Source of the DNA: Phenylobacterium deserti
Lineage (GTDB): Bacteria > Pseudomonadota > Alphaproteobacteria > Caulobacterales > Caulobacteraceae
Assembly: GCA_943332615.1 (NCBI GenBank)
Contig: CALQQB010000030.1
Span: forward strand, 1-49,957
Direction of reading: 5' to 3'
DNA: 49,957 nucleotides
Shown piece by piece: positions 17,109-24,928 of the stretch; the first letter of the stretch is position 1; every line of letters starts with the position of its first letter. The position numbers were made by a program, and so were the translations under genes. The notes under the pieces were generated by a model, which was not told the DNA's origin, ran no database searches, and saw nothing but the letters and a program-made list of their open reading frames with translations.

Positions 17109-17998
17109 CGGCGCGCGCCCATCGCGTCGCCTTCGTCGTCGCGGACAATGACATAGCGGCTCAGAACCTTTGCCATGCTCCGGGCGTTGGCTCGGTTCTG
17201 CGCGTCGCGCAGGGCGTCGGCCCGCACCTGCTCGCGGACCGTTGTAAACGGACGCACGCCGCCGGCCTGGCGGGACCGCACCAGCACCAGGTGCCAGCCG
17301 TAGCCAGACCGAAAGGGACCGACCCAGCGCCCGACAGGCGCGGCGCCCAGCTTGCGGGGCAGTTCGCTGTCGCCGAACACCCGCACGGCCTCGCTGACGC
17401 CGGACAGCGCTGAAGGACTGATATCCGGGAACGGGTCACCGGTGACCAATGCTTCAGGGTCACCGGCCAGTCGCGCCAGCGCACTTTCGGCACGCTGGCG
17501 CGCGGCCGCCTCTCCGTCGAGGTCCGGGGAGAAGAACAGATGGCGAAACGCCATGCGATCCTCGGCGGCGTAGGCGGCATGGTGGGCGTCGTAGTAGGCC
17601 TTCAGCGCTGCTTCGGACGGCTCCGGCGGGACTGAGAGGTCCTGCTGCAGGAACTCGGCCTTCTGGGCGACGCGTCGGCGGACGATCTCGTCGCCCTTGT
17701 CGAGACCCAGGGCTAGGCCCTCGCGGAACAGAGCCTCTTCCTCGATGTGGGCCTGAACGAGCGCTTTCACCTGCGCGGGAGTGGGCGCGACCCCGAACTG
17801 TGTCTGGTACTTGCGCACCAGCCCCTCGGCGTCGGCCGCCGTGACGACGATGCGGCGGCCGTCATGGGCCTCGCGCCAGGCGCTGTTGGCCAGGAAGATC
17901 GCCAGCGCCAGAACCGCGAAGTGAAGCAGAGGCTCGGCAAGAAATCGTCGCAGCGTTGGGCTAGCAGACAGAGTGCGCAGCTGGCTCCCAATCCTCAC
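17105..17998 (-). CDS. Membrane-anchored PpiC/parvulin-type peptidyl-prolyl isomerase (copy 1)
   Basis: A 297-residue protein. The GTG at 17998 is chosen because it lies five bases past the DUF3604 stop; the frame is open far upstream, but that part only mirrors the neighbouring gene. A single membrane anchor (FLAEPLLHFAVLALAIFLANS, about residues 17-37) is followed by a SurA/PpiD-like helical region (LVQAHIEEEALFREGLALGLDKGDEIVRRRVAQK). The parvulin-like part carries AFRHLFFSPD, WVGPFRSGYGWHLVLV and a helical end. It should act at the periplasmic face as a folding helper. Tight coupling on both sides (DUF3604 stop to PpiC start, then ATGA to HupE) suggests a dedicated chaperone for these exported proteins. 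Confidence 0.82.
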   Translation of the reverse strand: MRIGSQLRTLSASPTLRRFLAEPLLHFAVLALAIFLANSAWREAHDGRRIVVTAADAEGLVRKYQTQFGVAPTPAQVKALVQAHIEEEALFREGLALGLDKGDEIVRRRVAQKAEFLQQDLSVPPEPSEAALKAYYDAHHAAYAAEDRMAFRHLFFSPDLDGEAAARQRAESALARLAGDPEALVTGDPFPDISPSALSGVSEAVRVFGDSELPRKLGAAPVGRWVGPFRSGYGWHLVLVRSRQAGGVRPFTTVREQVRADALRDAQNRANARSMAKVLSRYVIVRDDEGDAMGARR

Positions 17999-18002
17999 AG
18001 CA

Positions 18003-19865
18003 TCAGCCCTGAGGCTTGAACCAGATGGGCGAGGACCAGGCCCGCTCCTGGATCGTAGCGGGCACACTGTCCCGGAACGGCAGGTTGTTGCGGAGCGCCA
18101 ACAGGGTTGACCAGCGCGGCGTGGGGATCTCCAGCACCCGTGCGTAGTAGACCGCCGGCTTGGCCGGATTGAACTCCGGGTCCTGCCATACCGTCGCCAG
18201 TTGGCTCGCCCCGATGCTGTTGGCGTAAGTCCCCGTCTTGAGATCAACGGTGTTTCCGACGGCCGACGTCTTGCCGGTCTTCGGATTGACCTTTCGGTTT
18301 CCGGAAAGAGCCACGTCGAAGACCCTCTCCTTGTAGCCGTCGCCCTCAAGCGAGAGCTTGATGATCTGGATGCGGTCGAGATTGGCGCCGTCGGGGTCCT
18401 TCATCGCCCACACGGCGAACCGAGGCGCCTTGGCCTTGGCAGCCGCCGGCAGGTCTGAGCCCATCGGCACGCCGGTTGCGTAGGCGGTCGCGACCCAGTC
18501 CTTGGAGGCCATCAGCTTGGGATCGAAATTCCAGCCGCCGAACATCCGCACGCGGATCCGTTCCCCCGACGTCGCAAAGGTCTCCTTGCGCTGCAGGGCC
18601 GCGAAGATCGACGGCCGCGAATTCGCCTCGGCCCACACCCCCGTCAGGCCGGCGGAACTGTGCGTCACCGGGTCGTCCTCGGGCTGTCCGGTCGGCCGCA
18701 GCGGCGCCTTTGGGCCCATGCCGAGCGTCCGCTTGGCCGCTTCGCCCTTGGGCAGCATGGTGTCGGGGTCGATGCCCGTCCCCGCGAAGGCGTTTTCCCG
18801 ACTGGTGCTGAGGCCGTTGTGGAAGTCGGACGCGCCGATCAGACCGAACTTGAACGGATTGGCCCCCACCTTTGACTCGACGACCATGCCGCGACCAAAC
18901 GCTTCGCGTACGAAGGATCCGTGCGTGGCGGCCTTCGTCTGATCCTTGTAGAGCCGTTCCACGATTTCGAAATTGGCGAACTCGTCGTTCGGCGAAAGTT
19001 CCGGCCGGGTGTCGGAAGAGCCCTTGTTCTGGACGATCTCGAACAGCGGTTCGTTGAGCGCGCGGCGCTGGGCGTAGATCCGGTCCATGGGCTTGCCGTC
19101 GCTCATGTACCAGTCGAACACTTGGCCGTTGCTGAGGTTGGCGTTGTGGGAGACGGCTATGACACCGATGCCCTGCTTGCGGACGTTTTCCAGATAGGTC
19201 CAGAGATCCTCTGGTCGGTTGGAGTCCGCCGAGGTGAATGGAACCGGCGCGTGGTCGCCGTTGAAGAACACATTGCGGTGCAGGTGCGCGCCGGGAGTCT
19301 TGCCGCCGGCGGTCCATTCGTAGGCGATGAACGTCGTGAAACGACCGGGCTGATAGTGGTCGTTGGCCGCCTTGACTTGCACCTCCCAGGCCCGCGAGGC
19401 GGCGGCGGCATCGGCGAGTTCCGGCATCTCGCGCTTCTGGTTCGGCGACAGTTCGAAGGCTCGGCGCCCAAGGGCGAGCATCTGTTTGCCCACCACGGTT
19501 TGCGAGAAAAGGCTGCCGGTACGGTCCAGCTCCGAGAGCGCGCCCATGAACTCCGAGTGGTCCGTCACCGCCATGAAGTCTAGCGGCCACGCTCGGCGCG
19601 CCTGAACGCCGTTGATGGTGACCGCTTCACCTTTGGCGAACCGGTAGGCGGTGTCCGGCATGGTCTTCGTGCCGCCCGTCCAGGCGTCGAAGGACATGGT
19701 GGTGTGCAGGTGCATCTCGCCGAAATAAGCCTGCCGCGCGCTCGCCGCCGACGGGGCGGGCGGTGTTGGCTTCGGGGCCGTTACAGGGGCGGGCGCCGAC
19801 TGCACGAGGCCGGGCATTGCGGCCAGCGTGGCCAGCAGCACAAGCCGGGCGCTCAATCTGCGCAT
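18003..19865 (-). CDS. DUF3604 PHP-like periplasmic protein, divergent (copy III)
   Basis: A 620-residue exported DUF3604 protein, with a signal peptide at 1 to about 23 and GGGAGG before ATG. It keeps the family outline but departs from the other three copies. The first motif is YFGEMHLHT (E50, H52, H54), with Glu in place of Asp. VTDHSEF is kept. The middle motif is VSHNANLSNG, and GASDFHNGLS replaces GSSDTHNAAPGS. The C-terminal cysteine-bearing segments are absent or replaced (FDVALSGN, VLEIPTPRWSTL), while AWSSPIWFKPQ remains. It is the first DUF3604 gene after the receptor and is directly followed by PpiC and HupE. It probably acts on a related but different bond or substrate. Confidence 0.86.
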   Translation of the reverse strand: MRRLSARLVLLATLAAMPGLVQSAPAPVTAPKPTPPAPSAASARQAYFGEMHLHTTMSFDAWTGGTKTMPDTAYRFAKGEAVTINGVQARRAWPLDFMAVTDHSEFMGALSELDRTGSLFSQTVVGKQMLALGRRAFELSPNQKREMPELADAAAASRAWEVQVKAANDHYQPGRFTTFIAYEWTAGGKTPGAHLHRNVFFNGDHAPVPFTSADSNRPEDLWTYLENVRKQGIGVIAVSHNANLSNGQVFDWYMSDGKPMDRIYAQRRALNEPLFEIVQNKGSSDTRPELSPNDEFANFEIVERLYKDQTKAATHGSFVREAFGRGMVVESKVGANPFKFGLIGASDFHNGLSTSRENAFAGTGIDPDTMLPKGEAAKRTLGMGPKAPLRPTGQPEDDPVTHSSAGLTGVWAEANSRPSIFAALQRKETFATSGERIRVRMFGGWNFDPKLMASKDWVATAYATGVPMGSDLPAAAKAKAPRFAVWAMKDPDGANLDRIQIIKLSLEGDGYKERVFDVALSGNRKVNPKTGKTSAVGNTVDLKTGTYANSIGASQLATVWQDPEFNPAKPAVYYARVLEIPTPRWSTLLALRNNLPFRDSVPATIQERAWSSPIWFKPQG

Positions 19866-19965
19866 CGTAGGCCTCCCATTCTGGACCAGGGCTGCCGGCC
19901 ATGCCGCGCCGGCGGACCCGGCGGCATTCGGACGTGGTTGCGGTCTTTCAGCCGCGTCAATTCCA

Positions 19966-22212
19966 TCACCACTTGTACCTCACCTGTGCCCCAACCAGCC
20001 GCGGCTGGTTCCAGCGGCGCACCGTCTCTGTCTCGAAGATGATGTAGTCGTAATCGGTCAGATTGGTCGCATAGAGCGCCAGCTCGATGGAGCCGTTCTC
20101 GATCCCGACCCGTGCGTCCATGCTGTAGCTGTCATGCAGCTTCGGGACCTGTTCGATTTCCTGGATTCCGCCCTCCTGGAACGAGTAGGTCACGTTCCCG
20201 AAACCTCGGAAGCCAGCGGCCAGTGGGCGCCGATAATCGATGTTGAACGACCCGTTCCAGGTCGGCGTCTGAGGTGTCGTCGCCCCCTTGAAGCGACCGG
20301 CAACCACCTTGCCCTTCTGGCGCGCGCCGTTTGCGCTGATGCGCAGCGGCCCGTCGAAGACCTGGAAGCGCATCACGACGTCCGCCTCTATCCCGTTGAT
20401 CTCAGCCCTGCCGCCGTTGATCAGGAAGCTGGTCGACGAAACCGGGCAGACGGGGTTCGTCGCCAGGCAGCCGTTGTCCTGCTGGACCAGGAAGTCCTTG
20501 ATGTTGGTCCGATAGGCCGCGGCCGTCACATAGATGTTGGGCGTGACGTTGCCCTTGGCGCCGATCTCGTAGGTGATGGATTTCTCGTCGCCGAACGCAG
20601 GGGGGATTGCGACGGGCTGACGGGGGTCGCCCGCATTGGTGTTGAAGCCGCCGGACCGCACACCGGTGCCGACCTTGCCGTACAACAGCCAAAGCGAAGT
20701 TGGTTTGTAGCCCGCAGTCAGGTTGAAGATCGCCGCGTCGGGCGATGACGCCGCGGAAGTGATCAGCTTGGCGCCGGTCGTGACAGGGAGGTTCGTGGAT
20801 CGGTCGAAACGGTTTGTCTGGATCTCGCGCTTGTCCTTCGAGTAACGGCCTTCGGCCTCCAGATTGAGCTGTTCGGTGACCTGGTAACCCACCGATCCGT
20901 AGACGCCCGCCGACCTGATCGTGGCGAAGGTCGGCGTGAAGTTGCCGATCGAGCGGTTCGCCACTGTGGGTGTGCGATTGGTGGTGCTGGTCTGGTGCTG
21001 CTTGATCTGCAGCAATTCGAACCCTGCGAGCCAGGTGAAACCGTTCACCTCAGCCCCGGTAAGGTGGACGTCCTGGTAAAGCGTCTCCGCGAGGTTGTTG
21101 TTCACCGTGCCTGCGTTGGTGTCGGTCAGCAGCAACTGATTGCCGCGCGCTCGCTGAAACGCCGCCGCGACCGGATTCGTGGCGTCGCCGTCGAAACTGG
21201 ATTGCGACTTGCGGCGCCGATACATCGACGTCGAGTCGACTGAGGCCCAGCCCATGTCATAGCTGACGGCAAGGTTGACGTTCGCGACGTTTTGCTTGGC
21301 GCCGGGCGGGGTGTTCCAGTCGGACTCGTACTTCTTGCCGAACAGGCCCAGCGGATAGCCAGCCGCCACATTGGGCTGGATGGCGAAGGTGTAGAAGAGC
21401 CCCGGCGTGGACGCGACCTGATTCTCGAGCAGCAGGTTGATGACAAGGTCGTTCTTGTCGTAGCGGATCTGGGCCCGCAGCAGCGAGCTTTCCTCATCGT
21501 CGTGATACTGACCGACAAAGGGGGCGTAGAAGAATCCCTTCTTCTGGGTGACGCCATTGGCTCCCAGTCGGATCGCAACACTGTCCGACAGCGGGACGTT
21601 CGCCACGAGTTGAAGCTGGGCCCGATCATTTTCGAAGCCGTACTTCAGATCAGCGAAGCCCGAGAAGGTCTGGGTGGGGATCGCCGAAATAATGTTGATC
21701 GACCCGCCCACGGCGTTGCGTCCGTAGAGCGCGCCCTGGGTGCCGCGAAGGACTTCGACGCGACCGATATCGAACAGGTCCGCCGTGGAGAAATTGCGGC
21801 CGCCCAGGTTCCCGCCGCCGCCGATGTATGCGCCGTTGCGATAGAGTCCGACCGCCGCCTCGGCCGAGGTGCCGCGGCTGGTGCCTGCGCCGCGCAGCGA
21901 GATTTCGGAGTTGGCTGGGGTGCTGGTGTTAAAATACCGCAGGCCCGGCACGGTCGAGAGTAGGGTCTGGACATCGCTCACACCGCCCCGGGCTTGAAGG
22001 TTCTCCACGTCGATCACGCTGGCGGCAACCGGCACATCCCGCAGCCGCTCCTCGCGTTTGCGGGCGGTGACGAGCACCTCGCCGACAGCGGCGCCTTCGT
22101 CTCCCTCGCCGCCGGACTTGGGGGCGGGCGCCGCCCGCGCAGCGCCGAAACCCACGAGGCTCGCTGCCGCCAGGGCGACACCGCACAGCAGCGTGGTCCG
22201 GTTGAAATGCAT
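19966..22212 (-). CDS. TonB-dependent receptor, first gene of the eight-gene operon
   Basis: A 748-residue outer-membrane receptor. ATG at 22212 follows GGGGGGAA and begins a clear signal peptide (LLCGVALAAASLVGFGAARA). The plug opens with GEVLVTARKREERLRDVPVAASV near residue 45; EAAVGLYRNGAYIGGGG and VEVLRGTQGALYGRNAVGG follow. The barrel contains a loop with two cysteines (DNGC, then NPVCPV) that also occurs in the receptors at 24929 and 38562. The protein ends in an aromatic residue plus basic tail (RYKW). It is transcribed away from the IclR gene across 185 bp that contain a perfect palindrome. It likely imports the substrate acted on by the DUF3604 and sulfatase proteins. Confidence 0.93.
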   Translation of the reverse strand: MHFNRTTLLCGVALAAASLVGFGAARAAPAPKSGGEGDEGAAVGEVLVTARKREERLRDVPVAASVIDVENLQARGGVSDVQTLLSTVPGLRYFNTSTPANSEISLRGAGTSRGTSAEAAVGLYRNGAYIGGGGNLGGRNFSTADLFDIGRVEVLRGTQGALYGRNAVGGSINIISAIPTQTFSGFADLKYGFENDRAQLQLVANVPLSDSVAIRLGANGVTQKKGFFYAPFVGQYHDDEESSLLRAQIRYDKNDLVINLLLENQVASTPGLFYTFAIQPNVAAGYPLGLFGKKYESDWNTPPGAKQNVANVNLAVSYDMGWASVDSTSMYRRRKSQSSFDGDATNPVAAAFQRARGNQLLLTDTNAGTVNNNLAETLYQDVHLTGAEVNGFTWLAGFELLQIKQHQTSTTNRTPTVANRSIGNFTPTFATIRSAGVYGSVGYQVTEQLNLEAEGRYSKDKREIQTNRFDRSTNLPVTTGAKLITSAASSPDAAIFNLTAGYKPTSLWLLYGKVGTGVRSGGFNTNAGDPRQPVAIPPAFGDEKSITYEIGAKGNVTPNIYVTAAAYRTNIKDFLVQQDNGCLATNPVCPVSSTSFLINGGRAEINGIEADVVMRFQVFDGPLRISANGARQKGKVVAGRFKGATTPQTPTWNGSFNIDYRRPLAAGFRGFGNVTYSFQEGGIQEIEQVPKLHDSYSMDARVGIENGSIELALYATNLTDYDYIIFETETVRRWNQPRLVGAQVRYKW

Positions 22213-22323
22213 GTCGTTCCCCCCGCTTATCCTGGCCGCCCAGCCTGACGCCGGGGCGGTCCACGACCGACGACGGACACGGTCAGCCCTGGGCGCGGCG
22301 TTGAATAGCGCTTCTCTCACGAT

Positions 22324-22340
22324 GTTCCGCGATGCGGAAC
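22324..22340. promoter_or_regulatory. Perfect palindrome, probable IclR-family operator
   Basis: GTTCCGC and GCGGAAC flank GAT, a perfect 7-3-7 dyad. It lies 112 bp upstream of the receptor start on the minus strand and 58 bp upstream of the IclR start on the plus strand. IclR-type repressors commonly bind short perfect dyads of this size in the promoter shared with their own gene. This is the best-supported control site for the two-armed DUF3604 locus. Confidence 0.7.
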
Positions 22341-22397
22341 GGCAGGCGTTGACCGGGCCGTCGGACGCGTGGACGATGATGCGCAAGGGGAGTGGGC

Positions 22398-23279
22398 ATG
22401 GGCCGGGACGATACAGTGCAGTCGCTGCAGCGGGCGCTGCGTGTGATCGAACGCCTAAGCCAGGAGCCTACGGTCTCGCTGTCCCAGCTGCATGCCTCGA
22501 CCGGCCTGCCGAAGCCGACCCTGTCCCGCCTGCTCGGCACGCTCATAGGCGAGGGATACGCGCGCCGGATTTCGCACGCAGAGGGATATGCCCTGACCAG
22601 CAAGGTTCTGCGGTTCTCGGCGGGCATTCGGCGAAGCGACCTTCTGGTCGAAGCCGCCTGGCCGCTGCTGGAAGCTTTCACCCACGAGCACCAGTGGCCG
22701 ATCAGTATGGCCGCGCGGGAAGGCTACAGTATGCGCGTCCGCGCCAGTACCCAGGGCATCAGCCCGCACGGAGCTGGCCCGGACCACCTGAACCGACGGT
22801 TCGGCATTTTGTGGAGCGCGATGGGGTGGGCCTACATCGCCTACTGCCCGCCCGACGAGCGCGAGGTCATCCTGAAGCTGACCCGGTCGTCCGGCGCGCC
22901 GGACGCGAAAACCGTCGCCTCAACGGCCCGCGTGGCCGCCAAGATCGCAGAGACGCGGCGGAATCAGTTCGCCGCCGTTCGGCTTGTGCGTGGCGATGTC
23001 TATCGCCGCCTGGCCATTCCGATCCTGGCACCGGAGACCTCCGATGACGTGCTGGGCGTCCTGCATCTCCGCTGGTTCCCAAAGGTCATGACGACAGAGC
23101 AGGCGGCGTCAAAATACCTCGCACGCCTGCGCTCGCTGGCAGATCAGATCGGCCGCGCGGTGCGTGACGGGAGCCTGCAGGAGCATCTGGCGCCTCCAGT
23201 GGTCTCCGATCGATGGAATGCGACGCCGAATGCGCGGCTGGCCCGCGTGACAGAACTTTCGGCCCTGGAAGCAAGGTGA
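22398..23279 (+). CDS. IclR-family transcriptional regulator
   Basis: A 293-residue DNA-binding regulator. ATG at 22398 has GGGGAG five bases upstream; GTG at 22392 is the alternative. The N-terminal winged helix-turn-helix (about residues 6-66) reads SLQRALRVIERLSQEPTVSLSQLHASTGLPKPTLSRLLGTL. The C-terminal IclR effector domain includes SMRVRASTQGISPHG, RFGILWSAMGWAYIAYCPPDER and VYRRLAIPILAP. IclR regulators usually bind small aromatic or carboxylic effectors. Placed between the two arms, it probably represses or activates both the receptor operon on the minus strand and the sulfatase-TBDR-DUF3604-PpiC-HupE series that follows it on the plus strand. Confidence 0.92.
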   Translation: MGRDDTVQSLQRALRVIERLSQEPTVSLSQLHASTGLPKPTLSRLLGTLIGEGYARRISHAEGYALTSKVLRFSAGIRRSDLLVEAAWPLLEAFTHEHQWPISMAAREGYSMRVRASTQGISPHGAGPDHLNRRFGILWSAMGWAYIAYCPPDEREVILKLTRSSGAPDAKTVASTARVAAKIAETRRNQFAAVRLVRGDVYRRLAIPILAPETSDDVLGVLHLRWFPKVMTTEQAASKYLARLRSLADQIGRAVRDGSLQEHLAPPVVSDRWNATPNARLARVTELSALEAR

Positions 23280-23373
23280 AGCGCATCCAACACCTCCGCG
23301 GACGGCCACCGACGGGATGTCGAGGACCGGCAGTTGAACCGGACGCGGACGCTGCACTCAACCGGCGGGCAGC

Positions 23374-24837
23374 ATGATCTCACGATCAGGACTTGTCGCG
23401 GCCGTCTCAGCCGTGGCCTTGGGCGCTATGGCGGCGGCAGGCTGGGCGGCGACGCGCCCTCGTGCTGCACAGCCGAACATCGTCCTGATCCTGGCAGACG
23501 ATCTCGGCTACGGCGATCTTGGCGTCCAGGGCGATCCGGAGGCCCGGACGCCCAATATCGATGCCCTGGCGGCCCAGGGCGTCCGGTTCACGAGCTACTA
23601 CGCCGATCACCCGGTTTGTTCGCCCAGCCGCGCTGCGCTACTGACCGGCCGCTATCAGCACCGCATGGGGTTTGAGTACAATTCCGGCGCGCCGCGGAAC
23701 ACCTCGCCGCTGTTCGGGATACCCACCGACACCGCCACAATCGCCGAACGCCTGAAGCGGGCCGGATATGCGACCGCCATGTTCGGGAAGTGGCATGTGG
23801 GCTTTGAGCCAGACCGCGTTCCGACGGCGCGCGGGTTCGACACCTTCTACGGTTTCCTCAGCGGGCAGCATGACTATACGCCGCGCTCGAATGCGCCGGG
23901 CGCCGGGGCGGCAGACGCCCGCGCCGGCCGCTGGGGCGGCGGCCAGACGATGCTGCGGGGAACCACGCCGGAGCCGATGCCGGCCCACACCACCGAGGCC
24001 TTCGCCGCGGAGGCCGTCCGCTTCATCGACACCCATAGCGCCAAGCCGTTCTTCCTCTACCTCGCCTTCAATGCCGTCCACGCGCCGCTCGACACGACGC
24101 CGGCCTACGAAGCCCGGTTCGTCAATGTCACCGACCCGACACGCCGGACCCACCTGGCGCAGCTGGCCGCGATGGACGACGCCGTGGGACAGGTGCTGGC
24201 CGCGATCGACCGCGACGGGCTGTCGGAGCGCACGTTGGTCATTTTCACGAGCGACAACGGAGGTCCGACGACCCAGACAACCTCGTCCAACCGTCCGCTG
24301 ACCGGTGTGAAGGGCCTGGTGCTGGAGGGCGGCATCCGGGTGCCGGCGATCATGCGGTGGCCCGGGCTGTTGCCGGCGGGGCGGACCTATGACCGCGCCG
24401 TCATGGGCTTCGACCTCTCCGCCACGACCCTCGCCGCCGCAAACGCGCTCCCGGCAAGCGGTCTCGACGGCGTCGATCTCCTTCCGTTTCTAACCGGGAC
24501 CCGGGCCGGCGAGGTTCACAAGGCCCTCTACTGGCGTTCCGGATCGCAGGGCGCCGTCAGGGCGGGCTCGTGGAAGGCGGTCAAGAACGGCGAAACTTGG
24601 CACCTGTTCGATCTGTCGACGGATCTGGCCGAGCACCGCGATCTGGCCAGCAGGGATCCCGCGCGCCTGGGAAATCTCAAGAAGCTCTGGAGCGTTTGGA
24701 GCGCCGAGATGACGGCCCCCCGGTGGGTGCGCAACCAGCTCTCCGGCGGCGACCCACCAGCCGCCGGCCGCCGCGCCCACGACGCGATCGAGGCGATGAT
24801 CCGAGGGGATGCCGTTGCTCTTCCGGACGAGGAATAG
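23374..24837 (+). CDS. Type I sulfatase, secreted (sulfatase 2)
   Basis: A 487-residue exported sulfatase. The signal peptide is at 1 to about 26 (SGLVAAVSAVALGAMAAAGWAA). It has ADDLGYGD from residue 41, CSPSR with the formylglycine cysteine at 82, GKWHVG, then FNAVHAPLDT, SDNGGPTTQTTS and GGIRVPAIMRWPG. It is the paralog of sulfatase 1 (9760), with which it shares the motif spacing and the MPAHTTEAFAAEAV segment. One extra insertion of about 20 residues lies around the HDYTPRS region. It lies 95 bp downstream of the IclR gene and 91 bp before the receptor. Release of sulfate from an imported organosulfate is the expected role; the substrate class is not readable. Confidence 0.93.
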   Translation: MISRSGLVAAVSAVALGAMAAAGWAATRPRAAQPNIVLILADDLGYGDLGVQGDPEARTPNIDALAAQGVRFTSYYADHPVCSPSRAALLTGRYQHRMGFEYNSGAPRNTSPLFGIPTDTATIAERLKRAGYATAMFGKWHVGFEPDRVPTARGFDTFYGFLSGQHDYTPRSNAPGAGAADARAGRWGGGQTMLRGTTPEPMPAHTTEAFAAEAVRFIDTHSAKPFFLYLAFNAVHAPLDTTPAYEARFVNVTDPTRRTHLAQLAAMDDAVGQVLAAIDRDGLSERTLVIFTSDNGGPTTQTTSSNRPLTGVKGLVLEGGIRVPAIMRWPGLLPAGRTYDRAVMGFDLSATTLAAANALPASGLDGVDLLPFLTGTRAGEVHKALYWRSGSQGAVRAGSWKAVKNGETWHLFDLSTDLAEHRDLASRDPARLGNLKKLWSVWSAEMTAPRWVRNQLSGGDPPAAGRRAHDAIEAMIRGDAVALPDEE

Positions 24838-24928
24838 GGGCGACCAGCAAAATCGAGCGCCTGTCGCGGCACGTTAATACGATCCGAAAAAACCAAGAAA
24901 AAACCAAGAGACGTTAGAGGGAAGAACC

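Noticed and set aside
17999..18349. N-terminal extension of PpiC copy 1
   Set aside because: The extra 117 codons are Arg/Ser-rich and lie over the end of DUF3604 copy III in another frame; GTG 17998 gives a normal membrane-anchored isomerase.
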